This document shows positions 1 to 9,895 of a stretch of DNA of 64,000 nucleotides, piece by piece. Each line of letters starts with the position of its first letter. The first letter of the stretch is position 1. Position numbers and translations under genes: made by a program. Source of the DNA: Bradyrhizobium aeschynomenes (GTDB taxonomy: Bacteria; Pseudomonadota; Alphaproteobacteria; Rhizobiales; Xanthobacteraceae); the NCBI RefSeq assembly GCF_013178945.1, contig NZ_JABFDM010000002.1:372001-436000 (forward strand), in the 5' to 3' direction. The notes beneath the pieces are model-generated. The model was not told the origin of the DNA and did not search any database. It saw nothing but the letters and a program-made list of their open reading frames with translations.

Positions 1-48
1 AACCGGTCTCGGCAGTCAGGACAACGGCAGTCTCAATAACGGCAATTC

Positions 49-966
49 ATGGATTATTTCGCGCAGCAGCTCATCAACGGCCTCGTGCTCGGCTCGATCT
101 ACGGCCTGATCGCCATCGGCTACACCATGGTCTATGGCATCGTCGGCATGATCAATTTTGCCCACGGCGACGTCTTCATGATCGGCGGCTTCATCGCGCT
201 GATCTCGTTCCTGGTCCTCGTCTCGATCGGACTGACCGCTGTCCCGGTCATCCTGCTGATCGTGCTGCTGGTGGCGATGGCCATCACCGCGCTGTATGGC
301 TGGACCATCGAGCGCATCGCCTATCGTCCGCTGCGCCATTCCTTCCGGCTGGCGCCGATGCTGTCGGCGATCGGCATGTCGTTCGTGCTGACGAATTTCT
401 CACAGGTGTCGCAGGGCGCACGCGTCAAGCCGGTGCCGCCGATCGTCACCGGCGGCTACACGTTGCACGAGGGCGAGAGCGGCTTCGTCGTTCAGCTCTC
501 CAACATTCAGATCGTGGTGGTGATCACCACGATCGTGTTGCTGGGACTATTCACCTGGCTGGTATCGCGCACGCGGCTCGGCCGCGACATGCGCGCCTGC
601 GAGCAGGACCAGACCATGGCCGCGCTGCTCGGCGTCGACGTCGACCGCACCATCTCGATGACCTTCGTGATCGGCGCCGCGCTCGCTGCCGTCGCCGGCA
701 TGATGTACCTGCTGTATTACGGCCTGGTCGATTTCTTCATGGGCTTCGTCGCCGGCATCAAGGCGTTCACGGCGGCCGTGCTCGGCGGCATTGGCTCGCT
801 GCCGGGAGCGATGCTCGGCGGCCTCGCGATCGGACTGATCGAGACGTTCTGGTCGGCCTACTTCTCCGTGGAGTACAAGGACGTCGCAGCATTCTCGATC
901 CTCATCGTGGTGCTGATCTTCATGCCGACCGGCCTGCTCGGCCGGCCCGAAGTCGAAAAAGTCTGA
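49..966 (+). CDS. livH: Branched-chain amino-acid ABC transporter permease LivH
   Basis: Inner-membrane permease of a high-affinity branched-chain amino-acid (or related substrate) importer. The 305-residue protein is almost entirely hydrophobic helices. It begins MDYFAQQLINGLVLGSIYGL, typical of LivH, and carries the family's GYTMVYGIVGMINFAHGD segment near residue 25. It is first in a livH-livM-livG-livF cluster, with 13 bases before livM, so the two permeases are probably co-translated. No strong ribosome site is visible before the ATG and the promoter lies outside the window. The family call is firm; the exact substrate cannot be read from sequence. Confidence 0.95.
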   Translation: MDYFAQQLINGLVLGSIYGLIAIGYTMVYGIVGMINFAHGDVFMIGGFIALISFLVLVSIGLTAVPVILLIVLLVAMAITALYGWTIERIAYRPLRHSFRLAPMLSAIGMSFVLTNFSQVSQGARVKPVPPIVTGGYTLHEGESGFVVQLSNIQIVVVITTIVLLGLFTWLVSRTRLGRDMRACEQDQTMAALLGVDVDRTISMTFVIGAALAAVAGMMYLLYYGLVDFFMGFVAGIKAFTAAVLGGIGSLPGAMLGGLAIGLIETFWSAYFSVEYKDVAAFSILIVVLIFMPTGLLGRPEVEKV

Positions 967-979
967 AGACGGAGCCCGT

Positions 980-2308
980 GTGAGCGCGTCCCATCCCGCC
1001 TCGTCGAATGGCTCCGAACCGGTCGGAGCCGCCTTCATCCTCAAAAAGGCCTTTCTCAGCGCCCTCGTCGCACTCGGCCTGTTCTCGCTGATGATCGGCG
1101 TCCGGACCGAAGCGGGCCAGAGCGGCCAGCTCGAATACTGGACGCGCTTCGGCGATCTCGCCAGCCTGGTCGCGGCGGTTTTCGTCGGCTCGATCATCGT
1201 CGAGCTGCTACGGCTGTGGCTCGGTCCGCGCGGCGGCCTCGGCAGCTTCGTGCCCCCCTCGGTGCAGAGCGGCCTGTCGATCGCCGGCCGCTATCTCGCG
1301 CCGGCGCTGCTGATCTTCACCTTCCTCGTGCCGGTGATCTTCTACAATCAGCGCTACATTCTCGATCTCGGCATCCTGGTGCTCACTTATGTGATGCTCG
1401 GCTGGGGCCTCAACGTCGTGGTCGGCCTGGCCGGCCTGCTGGACCTCGGCTATGTCGCGTTCTACGCGGTCGGCGCCTATTCCTACGGGCTGCTGTCGAC
1501 CACCTTCGGCCTGTCGTTCTGGATCTGCCTGCCGCTCGCCGGCATCCTCGCCGCATTCTGGGGCGTGCTGCTCGGCTTCCCGGTGCTGCGGCTGCGCGGC
1601 GACTATCTCGCGATCGTCACGCTCGCATTTGGTGAAATCATCCGCCTGGTGCTGATCAATTGGCAGGACGTCACGGGCGGCCCCAACGGTGTCTCCGGCA
1701 TCCCGCGCCCCACCCTTTTCGGCATTCCGCTGACGCCGGGTGAAGGCGGCCTCGCGGCCATGCTCGGCATTCCCTTTTCGCCGACGCATCGCATCGTCTT
1801 CCTGTTCTATCTGATCCTGGCGCTGGCGCTGCTCACCAACTGGGTCACCATCCGGCTGCGCCGGCTGCCGATCGGCCGCGCCTGGGAAGCGCTGCGCGAG
1901 GACGAGGTCGCCTGCCGCGCCCTCGGCATCAACATCACCACGACGAAGCTCACCGCGTTCGCCACCGGCGCCATGTTCGGCGGCTTCGCCGGGGCCTTCT
2001 TCGCCACCCGCCAGGGCTTCATCAGCCCGGAATCCTTCACCTTCCAGGAATCGGCGCTGGTGCTCGCCATCGTCGTTCTCGGCGGCATGGGATCGCAGCT
2101 CGGCGTGGCGCTCGCAGCGCTTGCCATGATCGGCGGCTTCGAGCTGTTCCGAAGCCTCGAGGTCTATCGCATGCTGGTGTTCGGTCTCGCCATGGTGCTG
2201 ATCATGATCTGGCGGCCGCGCGGCATCGTCGGCCATCGCGCACCGACCGTATTCCTGGAAAAATCCAAGAGCATCTCTTCGGACCTCGTCAAGGAAGGCC
2301 ACGGATGA
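980..2308 (+). CDS. livM: Branched-chain amino-acid ABC transporter permease LivM
   Basis: Second permease subunit, which pairs with LivH. The 442-residue protein has an N-terminal extension of about 110 residues before the LivM core (YILDLGILVLTYVMLGWGLN and the LAGLLDLGYVAFYAVGAY segment). The EAA-like loop that contacts the ATPases is seen as GRAWEALREDEVACRALGIN around residue 295. Translation starts at a GTG with GGAG five to six bases upstream. The stop overlaps the start of livG (ATGA), which indicates coupling. Longer than the shortest LivM proteins, but similar extended forms are usual in rhizobia. Confidence 0.95.
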   Translation: MSASHPASSNGSEPVGAAFILKKAFLSALVALGLFSLMIGVRTEAGQSGQLEYWTRFGDLASLVAAVFVGSIIVELLRLWLGPRGGLGSFVPPSVQSGLSIAGRYLAPALLIFTFLVPVIFYNQRYILDLGILVLTYVMLGWGLNVVVGLAGLLDLGYVAFYAVGAYSYGLLSTTFGLSFWICLPLAGILAAFWGVLLGFPVLRLRGDYLAIVTLAFGEIIRLVLINWQDVTGGPNGVSGIPRPTLFGIPLTPGEGGLAAMLGIPFSPTHRIVFLFYLILALALLTNWVTIRLRRLPIGRAWEALREDEVACRALGINITTTKLTAFATGAMFGGFAGAFFATRQGFISPESFTFQESALVLAIVVLGGMGSQLGVALAALAMIGGFELFRSLEVYRMLVFGLAMVLIMIWRPRGIVGHRAPTVFLEKSKSISSDLVKEGHG

Positions 2309-3138
2309 GCTCCGCTCCGATCCTCGCGCTCGAAAATCTCACCATGCGCTTCGGCGGCATCGTCGCCGTCAATGCGCTGTCGTTCACCGCGCAGCGTAAG
2401 CAGATCACGGCGCTGATCGGCCCGAACGGCGCCGGCAAGACCACCGTGTTCAACTGCATCACCGGCTTCTACAAGCCGACATCGGGCATCATCCGCCTGA
2501 CGCACGACGACGGCGCGCAGTATGAGATGCAGAAGCTGAGGGACTTCAACATCTCCAAGCAGGCCAAGGTAGCGCGCACGTTCCAGAACATCCGGCTGTT
2601 TCCGGGCATGACTGCGCTCGAGAACCTGATGGTGGCGCAACACAACGCCCTGATGCGTGCGTCGGGCTTCACGGTGCTCGGGCTGCTCGGCGTGCCGTCC
2701 TGGCGCGCCGCCGAGCAGAGCGCGATCGATGCCGCGGTGTTCTGGCTGAAGCGCGTCGGGCTGATCGACCGGGCCGATGATGCGGCCGGCAATCTCGCTT
2801 ATGGCGACCAGCGGCGGCTGGAGATCGCACGGGCGATGTGCACCGGGCCGGCCCTGCTCTGTCTCGACGAACCCGCCGCCGGCCTCAACGCGCGCGAGAG
2901 CGCCGCGCTGAGCGAGCTCCTGCTCTCGATCCGCAGCGACCACGGCACATCGATCCTCCTGATCGAGCACGACATGAGCGTCGTCATGGAAATCTCCGAC
3001 CGCGTCGTCGTGATGGACTACGGCGTCAAGATCGCCGAGGGTACGCCGCGCGAGATCCGCGACGATCCAAAGGTCATCGCCGCCTATCTCGGCACTGACG
3101 AGGAAGAAGCCGCAGCCGTGATGGAGGCCGAGGCGTGA
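2305..3138 (+). CDS. livG: Branched-chain amino-acid ABC transporter ATPase LivG
   Basis: Cytoplasmic ATPase subunit of the importer. Visible motifs in order: Walker A GPNGAGKT (about residue 37), the LivG-type signature LAYGDQRRLEIARAM, and Walker B LLCLDEPAAGLN, followed by the switch histidine in LLIEHDMSVVM. At 277 residues it matches LivG, which is longer than LivF because of an insert between Walker A and the signature. It overlaps livM by four bases at its start and livF by four bases at its end, so the operon is tightly coupled. Confidence 0.96.
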   Translation: MSSAPILALENLTMRFGGIVAVNALSFTAQRKQITALIGPNGAGKTTVFNCITGFYKPTSGIIRLTHDDGAQYEMQKLRDFNISKQAKVARTFQNIRLFPGMTALENLMVAQHNALMRASGFTVLGLLGVPSWRAAEQSAIDAAVFWLKRVGLIDRADDAAGNLAYGDQRRLEIARAMCTGPALLCLDEPAAGLNARESAALSELLLSIRSDHGTSILLIEHDMSVVMEISDRVVVMDYGVKIAEGTPREIRDDPKVIAAYLGTDEEEAAAVMEAEA

Positions 3139-3866
3139 GTGCGTCCCTGCTCGCCATCCGCAACCTGCGCGCCTCCTATGGCAAGATCGAAGCGCTCAAG
3201 GGCGTCGACCTCGAGATCAAATCCGGCGAAATCGTCGCGCTGATCGGCGCCAACGGGGCCGGAAAGTCGACACTGATGATGTCGATCTTCGGCCGTCCTC
3301 GCGCCAGCTCGGGCCATATCGTCTATGACGGCCATGACATCACGCAGGTGCCGACGCATCAGATCGCGCGGCTCAAGATCGCGCAGTCGCCGGAGGGCCG
3401 CCGCATCTTCCCGCGCATGAGCGTCGCAGAGAACCTGCAGATGGGCGCTGACGCCGGCGACACCACCGAGGCCGAGCGCGCCGGCACGCTGGAGCGCGTG
3501 TTCGCGCTGTTCCCTCGGCTGAAGGAGCGCATCGACCAGCGCGGCGGGACGCTGTCCGGCGGCGAGCAGCAGATGCTGGCGATCGGGCGCGCGCTGATGA
3601 GCCGGCCGCGGCTGCTGCTGCTCGACGAACCTTCGCTCGGCCTGGCCCCGCTGATCGCCCGGCAGATTTTCGACGCGATCCGGACACTGAACCGCCAGGA
3701 CGGTTTGACCGTGCTGATCGTGGAGCAGAACGCCAATCATGCGCTGAAGCTCGCCCACCGCGGCTACGTGCTGGTCAACGGACTGGTCACGCTGTCGGGC
3801 ACCGGGGCCGAGCTGTTGCAGCGGCCGGAGATCCGCGCCGCCTATCTCGAGGGCGGCCGCCACTAG
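3135..3866 (+). CDS. livF: Branched-chain amino-acid ABC transporter ATPase LivF
   Basis: Second ATPase subunit, partner of LivG. Motifs seen: Walker A GANGAGKS near residue 37, signature LSGGEQQMLAIGRAL, Walker B LLLLDEPSLGLAP, and a switch region LIVEQNANHAL. Length of 243 residues is normal. The start overlaps the livG stop (GTGA). A 173-base gap follows before the binding-protein gene; no hairpin terminator is obvious in it, so livK may be read from this operon as well as from its own promoter. Confidence 0.96.
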   Translation: MSASLLAIRNLRASYGKIEALKGVDLEIKSGEIVALIGANGAGKSTLMMSIFGRPRASSGHIVYDGHDITQVPTHQIARLKIAQSPEGRRIFPRMSVAENLQMGADAGDTTEAERAGTLERVFALFPRLKERIDQRGGTLSGGEQQMLAIGRALMSRPRLLLLDEPSLGLAPLIARQIFDAIRTLNRQDGLTVLIVEQNANHALKLAHRGYVLVNGLVTLSGTGAELLQRPEIRAAYLEGGRH

Positions 3867-4039
3867 GCGACCATCGAGCCCCCGGCAGAGCGGCAGACCG
3901 GCAGAAATGGCCTTAGCCCTTCGTCGATTTGCCCGAAAAATGCCGGTGACTTCGGCGGAAAATCAGCCACAATGCGCGCGGTCTGCGGCCCGCCGTTCGG
4001 GCCGTCTCCGTGTCGACCTACCCCCTGTGAGGATTTCTC

Positions 4040-5158
4040 ATGAAACCACTCAAACTCATCGGCTTGGCTCTGGGCGCGTCGCTGGCGCTCTCGACCGCAG
4101 CCTACGCCGAAGACATCACCATCGCCGTGGCCGGCCCGATGACCGGCGGCGAGTCGGCGTTCGGTCGTCAGATGCAGAACGGCGCCGAGATGGCGGTCGC
4201 CGACCTCAATGCCGCAGGCGGCGTGCTCGGCAAGAAGCTCGCCCTCCAGGTCGGTGACGACGCCTGCGATCCCAAGCAGGCCCGCTCGGTCGCCGAGAAG
4301 CTCGCCGGCTCGGGCATTCCGTTCGTCGCCGGGCATTTCTGCTCGTCGTCGTCGATCCCGGCCTCGGAGGCCTATGCCGACAGCAACGTGCTGCAGATCA
4401 CCCCGGCGTCGACCAACCCGCTGTTCACCGAGCGCAAGCTGTGGAACGTGGCGCGCGTCTGCGGCCGTGACGATCAGCAGGGCCTGGTTGCCGCGAACTA
4501 CATCGCGAAGAACTTCAAGGGCAAGAACATCGCGATCCTCAACGACAAGACCACCTACGGCAAGGGTCTCGCCGACGAGACCAAGAAGGCGCTGAACAAG
4601 GCTGGCGTCACCGAGAAGATGTTCGAGTCGTACAACAAGGGCGACAAGGACTTCAACGCGATCGTGTCGCGCCTGAAGCGTGAGAACATCGATCTCGTCT
4701 ATGTCGGCGGCTACCATCAGGAAGCCGGCCTGATCCTGCGTCAGATGCGCGACCAGGGCCTCAAGACGATCCTGATGGCGGGCGACGCGATGAACGACAA
4801 GGAGTTCGCCTCGATCACCGGTCCGGCCGCAGAAGGCACGCTGTTCACCTTTGGCCCCGAACCGCGCAACAAGCCGACCGCCAAGGCGATCGTCGACAAG
4901 TTCAAGGCCAAGAACATCGATCCCGAGGGCTACACGCTCTACACCTACGCCGCGATCCAGGTCTGGTCGCAGGCCGTGAAGAAGGCCAACACCACCGATG
5001 CCAAGAAGGTGATGGACACCATCAAGGCCGGCGAGTGGGACACGGTGCTTGGCAAGCTCGGCTTCGACGCCAAGGGCGACATCAAGCAGATCGACTACGT
5101 CGTCTATAAGTGGGACGCCAAGGGCGCCTACGCCGAACTCGGCGGCAAGGGCTCCTGA
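4040..5158 (+). CDS. livK: Branched-chain amino-acid ABC transporter periplasmic binding protein
   Basis: Periplasmic solute-binding protein (type I fold, Leu/Ile/Val-binding family) that delivers substrate to LivHM. A Sec signal peptide is clear (KPLKLIGLALGASLALSTAA, cleavage near AYA-ED). The mature start DITIAVAGPMTGGESAFGRQ is the classic LivK/LivJ opening. The 372-residue length is normal. The ribosome site GTGAGGA lies before the ATG. It sits downstream of livHMGF and ends just before a strong terminator, so this is the natural end of the transport operon. The symbol is given by family; ligand specificity is unproven. Confidence 0.93.
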   Translation: MKPLKLIGLALGASLALSTAAYAEDITIAVAGPMTGGESAFGRQMQNGAEMAVADLNAAGGVLGKKLALQVGDDACDPKQARSVAEKLAGSGIPFVAGHFCSSSSIPASEAYADSNVLQITPASTNPLFTERKLWNVARVCGRDDQQGLVAANYIAKNFKGKNIAILNDKTTYGKGLADETKKALNKAGVTEKMFESYNKGDKDFNAIVSRLKRENIDLVYVGGYHQEAGLILRQMRDQGLKTILMAGDAMNDKEFASITGPAAEGTLFTFGPEPRNKPTAKAIVDKFKAKNIDPEGYTLYTYAAIQVWSQAVKKANTTDAKKVMDTIKAGEWDTVLGKLGFDAKGDIKQIDYVVYKWDAKGAYAELGGKGS

Positions 5159-5185
5159 TCTCAGATCAAGGTGATCCACAAATTC

Positions 5186-5220
5186 GAACGCCCCGGTCGA
5201 TGACCGGGGCGTTCTTTCTT
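5186..5220 (+). terminator. Rho-independent terminator of the liv operon
   Basis: A 13-bp perfect stem (GAACGCCCCGGTC paired with GACCGGGGCGTTC) with a three-base loop is followed by TTTCTT. It starts 27 bases after the binding-protein stop codon, so it closes the liv operon. Confidence 0.92.
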
Positions 5221-5293
5221 CGGCTGATCGCGGGACGCTTCGCGTTCCCTCGCCAAGCCTGATTGAAGGCAAGGCTCCGAGTTCCGCAATCGG

Positions 5294-5695
5294 TCAGCCT
5301 GCGCAGGCCGACAGAGGCGCTGCGCGCGTGTTCTTCACGGCCGAGCGGGCTGCCTCGACCGCGCGCATCAATTCGGCCGGACGGAACGGCTTCTGCAGGT
5401 AGACGACCCGGGTCAACTCCTCGGACATTGCGGCTCCGTCGAACGCGCTCATGCCGGAGACGGCCACGACGGGTACATCGGGAACCAGCGCACGCATTCC
5501 GCTGACCAGATCGAGACCGTTGGCTTCGTCGAGATAGATATCGACGATGACGGCGTCGAACGTCTGGTCGCGGAACAATTGCAGTCCGGCCGGAGCGGTT
5601 CCCGCTTCGACCACATCGAACTGATTGACGCGCAGCACCATACTAATCATGGCCCGGACGTCCTTTTGATCGTCCACCACAAGAATCCGTGGCAT
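5294..5695 (-). CDS. Single-domain response regulator (CheY-like receiver)
   Basis: A 133-residue stand-alone receiver domain: opening RILVVDDQKDV with the acidic pair, phospho-acceptor aspartate in the VIVDIYLDEANG strand (about residue 53), and the conserved lysine in YLQKPF. There is no output domain, so it should act through protein contacts or as a phosphate sink. The start is taken at the ATG with GGAG six bases upstream rather than the TTG one codon earlier. It is divergent from the hybrid kinase at 5930, a likely but unproven partner. The intergenic DNA is AT-rich for this genome. Confidence 0.9.
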   Translation of the reverse strand: MPRILVVDDQKDVRAMISMVLRVNQFDVVEAGTAPAGLQLFRDQTFDAVIVDIYLDEANGLDLVSGMRALVPDVPVVAVSGMSAFDGAAMSEELTRVVYLQKPFRPAELMRAVEAARSAVKNTRAAPLSACAG

Positions 5696-5929
5696 CAAAA
5701 TCTCCAGAAATTTTTCGTTGGACAGCCTACAACATAAAAAGAAATCAGCTACAACTACGGGTATATTTATCCCGGTTGCGGTAAAGGTGCAGTTACTCCA
5801 ACGCGCGACTCATTCAACAGAACGCTACATATTGGTACCATACAACCTTTATTAGAATAGCATATTTTTTCGCGCCATCATCGTCTCCGTGCCGAGTTGC
5901 ACGTTGATGCCAGGCGCAGGACTTTGGAG

Positions 5930-8704
5930 ATGCAGAGCATCGAGGATACTGGCGAAGTTCTTCTATCGACGACCACCGCAACGCATCGGGACCGTGTCGC
6001 AGCACTCGCTGCGGTTGTCGTCTCGGCCCTGCTCTTTGCCGCCGCCGCTCCCTTCGCCAAGGTCCAGCTGCCGGCAATGCCTGCGTTCGTCGCCAGCTAT
6101 CAGTCGGCACTGGCACTGAATGACCTGATCACGGCGTTCCTGCTGTTCTCTCAATTCGTGCTGCTGCGCTCGCGCCCGCTGCTGTGGCTGGCCTCGGGAT
6201 ATCTGTTCACCGCACCGGCGGCGCTGCTGCACACTCTGGTCTTTCCCGGGCTCTACTCACAGACCGGGCTGCTCGGCGCCGGACCGCAGAGCGCGGTCTG
6301 GATCTACATGATCTGGCATGGCGGGTTCCCGTTCTTCGTCCTCGCCTATGCGCTGCACACGCGCCGCCGTTTCGCGCCCGTCAGCTCGGTCGCCGCTCCG
6401 CTGTCGTTCGCAATCCTCGGCGTGGCGATCGTCCTCGCTGCGCTGACCTGGACGGTGATCGCCTTCGATTCATCGCTTCCCGCGCTGATCCACGACGGTA
6501 CGGCGACAACGGCCCTGAAGGTCGTGGTCGGTGCAATCTGGTGCGTGACGCTCTTGGCGTTGGCCATGCTGGCGTGGCGTCGCCCGCACACCATTCTCGA
6601 TCTGTGGGTCATGGTGGTGCTATGCGCCTGGCTATTCGACCTTTCGCTGTCATCGATGCTCAATGCCGCAAGATTCGATCTCGGCTACTACGCGGGCCGC
6701 ATCTACGGCCTGCTGGCGGCGAGCTTCGTGCTCGGCGTCCTGCTCGCCGACAATGTCGGACTGCAGACGCGCCTCACGCGCCTGCTGCGGCAGCAGCGCC
6801 GGCAGAACGAAAGCGAGCGTGCCCGCTTCATCGCGCGCGAGAGACTGTTCAGCGCCGTCGTCGAGTCCTCCAATGACGCCATCATCACACTCACCCTGCA
6901 CGGCAAGATCACGTCATGGAACCGTGCTGCCGAGCAGCTGTTCGGATACGGCGCCGACGACGCGCTGGGCAACGACATCGGCCTGATCGTCCCCGCCGAG
7001 CGGCGTTCCGAGGTCGATGGCATCCTCGGGCGGATCGGCGGCGGCGAGAAGATCGAACATCACGAGACGGTGCGCCGGCACAGGGATGGCCACACGATCG
7101 AAGTGTCGCTCAGCGTCTCCCCGATCCACGACGCCCGCGGCACCGTGATCGGCGCCTCGAAGGTCGCGCGCGACATCACCGAGAGCAAACGTACACGCCA
7201 TGCGCTGAATCGGGAGACGGAGGAGCGGCGGCGCATCTTCGAGACCTCGCAGGACCTGATCCTGATCGCGAACTCCCGCGGCGATTTGATGCAGGTGAGC
7301 CCGAGCGCACAAGGCATCCTCGGTTATCGGCCCGAGGAGATGGTCGGCCGCAACGCCAGCGACTTCGTCTACCCGCCCGAGCTGGAGACCGTTCGCAGCC
7401 AGATGCGCGACTGCCGCCGCGGCCGCGACATCCACAATTTCGAGGCCCAGTTGCTGCACAAGGAAGGACGCGGCGTCGTCCTGAACTGGATGGCGAGCTG
7501 GTCGGAGCCGGTGCAGCGCCACTTTTTCGTCGGCCGCGACCTGACCGAAAAGCGCGCCGCCGAGGCGCAGTTCCGCCAGGCGCAGAAGATGGAGGCGGTC
7601 GGCCAGCTCACCGGCGGGGTCGCCCACGACTTCAACAACATCCTCACCGTCATCACCGGCAGCATTTCCATCCTCTCCGACGCGGTCGCGGGACGGCCGG
7701 AGCTCGCATCCGTCGCCAAGCTGATCGACGATTCCGCCGACCGGGGCGCGCATCTCACCCGGCAATTGCTTGCTTTCGCGCGCAAGCAGCCGCTTCAGCC
7801 GGTTGACCTCGACGTCAACGCGCTGATGAACGAGACCGCCGCCCTGCTGCGTCCGACGCTCGGCGAACACATCGAAATCGAACGCATCCTCAGTCTCGAT
7901 CCCTGCACCGCGCTGGCCGATCCGAACCAGCTCGCCACTGCGATCGTCAACCTCGCCCTCAATGCGCGCGATGCGATGCCGCAAGGCGGCAAGCTGACGC
8001 TGGAGACCGCGAACGTTGCCCTCGATCAGGACTATGCCGACGCCAACAACGAGGTCGCGGTCGGCAACTACGTCATGGTCGCGGTCAGCGACACCGGCAG
8101 CGGCATCCCGCCGGCCTATCTCGACAAGGTGTTCGACCCCTTCTTCTCGACCAAGGGCGTTGGCAAGGGCACCGGCCTAGGCCTCAGCATGGTGTTCGGC
8201 TTCGTCAAGCAGTCCGGCGGCCACATCAAGGTCTATAGCGAGGTCGGGCACGGCACCTCGATCAAGCTCTATCTGCCGCGCTCGGCTTCGATGCCGACTG
8301 CAGCCACGGATCAGCGCGCGCTGGACACGAGCGGCGGCAATGAGACGATCCTGGTCGTCGAGGACGATCCGATGGTCCGCCAGCACGTCGTCACCCAGGT
8401 TGCGAGCCTCGGCTACACCACCCTCGCCGCCGCCAATGCCGCCGAGGCGCTCGACGTGCTGGAGCGCCATCCGGAGATCGATCTGCTGTTCACCGACGTC
8501 ATCATGCCGGGCGCCATGAACGGCCGCCAGCTCGCCGATACCGCCCGCGCGCGGCGTCCGTCGCTGAAGACGCTGTTCACGTCCGGCTACACCGAAAATG
8601 CCATCGTGCATCACGGCCGCCTCGACGCCGGCGTGCTGCTGCTCGCCAAGCCCTACCGCAAGCCGGAACTCGCCCGCATGATCCGCATCGCGCTGGAGGG
8701 GTGA
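5930..8704 (+). CDS. Membrane hybrid sensor histidine kinase (MASE4-PAS-PAS-HisKA-HATPase-REC)
   Basis: About 924 residues. The N-terminal 270 residues hold roughly seven hydrophobic helices resembling the MASE4 sensory domain. Two PAS domains follow (near 300-420 and 430-550; first marked by [19 protein letters not shown]). Then come HisKA with the H-box [11 protein letters not shown], HATPase with N-box [14 protein letters not shown] and G-box [12 protein letters not shown], and a C-terminal receiver with phospho-acceptor in [10 protein letters not shown] and lysine in LLAKPY. The ATG at 5930 has AGGA eight bases upstream; a TTG 11 codons earlier is possible. The ligand is unknown. The divergent receiver at 5294 may complete a relay. 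Confidence 0.9.
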   Translation: MQSIEDTGEVLLSTTTATHRDRVAALAAVVVSALLFAAAAPFAKVQLPAMPAFVASYQSALALNDLITAFLLFSQFVLLRSRPLLWLASGYLFTAPAALLHTLVFPGLYSQTGLLGAGPQSAVWIYMIWHGGFPFFVLAYALHTRRRFAPVSSVAAPLSFAILGVAIVLAALTWTVIAFDSSLPALIHDGTATTALKVVVGAIWCVTLLALAMLAWRRPHTILDLWVMVVLCAWLFDLSLSSMLNAARFDLGYYAGRIYGLLAASFVLGVLLADNVGLQTRLTRLLRQQRRQNESERARFIARERLFSAVVESSNDAIITLTLHGKITSWNRAAEQLFGYGADDALGNDIGLIVPAERRSEVDGILGRIGGGEKIEHHETVRRHRDGHTIEVSLSVSPIHDARGTVIGASKVARDITESKRTRHALNRETEERRRIFETSQDLILIANSRGDLMQVSPSAQGILGYRPEEMVGRNASDFVYPPELETVRSQMRDCRRGRDIHNFEAQLLHKEGRGVVLNWMASWSEPVQRHFFVGRDLTEKRAAEAQFRQAQKMEAVGQLTGGVAHDFNNILTVITGSISILSDAVAGRPELASVAKLIDDSADRGAHLTRQLLAFARKQPLQPVDLDVNALMNETAALLRPTLGEHIEIERILSLDPCTALADPNQLATAIVNLALNARDAMPQGGKLTLETANVALDQDYADANNEVAVGNYVMVAVSDTGSGIPPAYLDKVFDPFFSTKGVGKGTGLGLSMVFGFVKQSGGHIKVYSEVGHGTSIKLYLPRSASMPTAATDQRALDTSGGNETILVVEDDPMVRQHVVTQVASLGYTTLAAANAAEALDVLERHPEIDLLFTDVIMPGAMNGRQLADTARARRPSLKTLFTSGYTENAIVHHGRLDAGVLLLAKPYRKPELARMIRIALEG

Positions 8705-8716
8705 AGACGGCCGATG

Positions 8717-8800
8717 CGGATAGCCTTGATGAGCGCAGCGACATCCAGGTTCACCGCGACAACACAAGAAATCCCGGATATCGCTTGGACTCATTCGGGC
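8717..8800. repeat. Dispersed hairpin repeat, family B (degenerate copy)
   Basis: Inverted arms of the type GATGAGCGCAGCGACATCCA and GGATATCGCTTGGACTCAT. Clearer copies of the same element lie at 17011-17095 and 28794-28879. It sits between the hybrid kinase stop and the P1 peptidase start. Confidence 0.7.
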
Positions 8801-8881
8801 CGTGAGGATGCAGGGTGTTGCATTGAGGCGGCGCGCCGCCCGCGCTATCCCTCCACCATCACCACCAGCATCGAGGGCGAC

Positions 8882-9880
8882 GTGCAGAACCTCCTGACCG
8901 ACATTCAAGGCGTCCGCGTCGGCCATGCCGATGATGCGGCGCTCGCCTCCGGCGTCACTGCGATCCTGTTCGATCAGCCGGCGGTCGCCGCGATCGACAT
9001 TCGCGGCGGCGGCCCGGGCGTACGCGAGGATGCCCTGCTCGACCCGGTCAACACGGTCGAGCGGGTCGATGCCATTGCGCTGTCCGGCGGTTCGGCGTTC
9101 GGCCTCGAGGCCGCCAGCGGCATTCAGGCCTGGCTGGCCGAGCAAGGCCGCGGCTTTGCGGTGCGCGACGCGCTGATCCCGATCGTGCCCGGCGCGATCG
9201 TGTTCGATCTCCTGAACGGCGGCGACAAGGCCTGGGGCCGCTATGCGCCCTATCGCGAGCTCGGCTACGCAGCGGCCGCCGCGGCGGACACGACGTTTGC
9301 GCTGGGCAGCGTCGGGGCCGGGCTCGGCGCCACCACGGCCGACCTGCAGGGCGGGCTCGGCTCGGCCTCGGCGATGACGGCCAACGGCATCAAGGTCGCG
9401 GCGATCGCGGTGGTGAATGCGGTCGGCAGCGTCACGGTCGGCGATGGCCCATGGTTCTGGGCTGCGCCTTACGAAGTCGACGATGAGTTCGGCGGCCGCG
9501 GCCTGCCCGCCACGTTCACGCCGGACATGCTGGCGATGCGCATCAAAGGCGGCCCTAACCCGTCGGCGTCCGAGAATACGACCATCACGCTGGTCGTGAC
9601 CGATGCGATCCTGACCAAGGCGCAGGCGAAGCGGCTGGCGATGATGGCGCAGACCGGCATGGCACGGGCGATCTATCCGGTCCACCTGCCGCTCGATGGC
9701 GACATCGTGTTCGCGGCGGCGACCTGCGCCAAGCCGGTGGAGCCGCTGGTCGAGCTGAGCGAGCTCGGCATGGTCGCGGCCAACGTGCTGGCGCGAGCGA
9801 TCGCGCGCGGCGTCTATCATGCGAAGCGGCTGCCGTTCGCCGGCGCCCTGCCGTCCTGGCAGGACCGCTTCGGTCGCTGA
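8882..9880 (+). CDS. P1 family peptidase (DmpA/NylC-like aminopeptidase or amidase)
   Basis: A 332-residue member of the DmpA/BapA/NylC N-terminal-nucleophile group, enzymes that self-cleave and then hydrolyse small peptides or amides. The family's opening (DIQGVRVGHADD), the ALSGGSAFGLEAASGI motif, and the probable self-cleavage junction Asn232-Thr233 in SASENTTITLV are visible. I place the start at GTG 8882, which has GAGG five bases upstream. An in-frame ATG at 8714 would add 56 residues, but most of those are the translation of the dispersed repeat at 8717-8800 and not protein. Substrate unknown. Confidence 0.88.
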   Translation: MQNLLTDIQGVRVGHADDAALASGVTAILFDQPAVAAIDIRGGGPGVREDALLDPVNTVERVDAIALSGGSAFGLEAASGIQAWLAEQGRGFAVRDALIPIVPGAIVFDLLNGGDKAWGRYAPYRELGYAAAAAADTTFALGSVGAGLGATTADLQGGLGSASAMTANGIKVAAIAVVNAVGSVTVGDGPWFWAAPYEVDDEFGGRGLPATFTPDMLAMRIKGGPNPSASENTTITLVVTDAILTKAQAKRLAMMAQTGMARAIYPVHLPLDGDIVFAAATCAKPVEPLVELSELGMVAANVLARAIARGVYHAKRLPFAGALPSWQDRFGR

Positions 9881-9895
9881 GCGGCCTTGCGAGGC

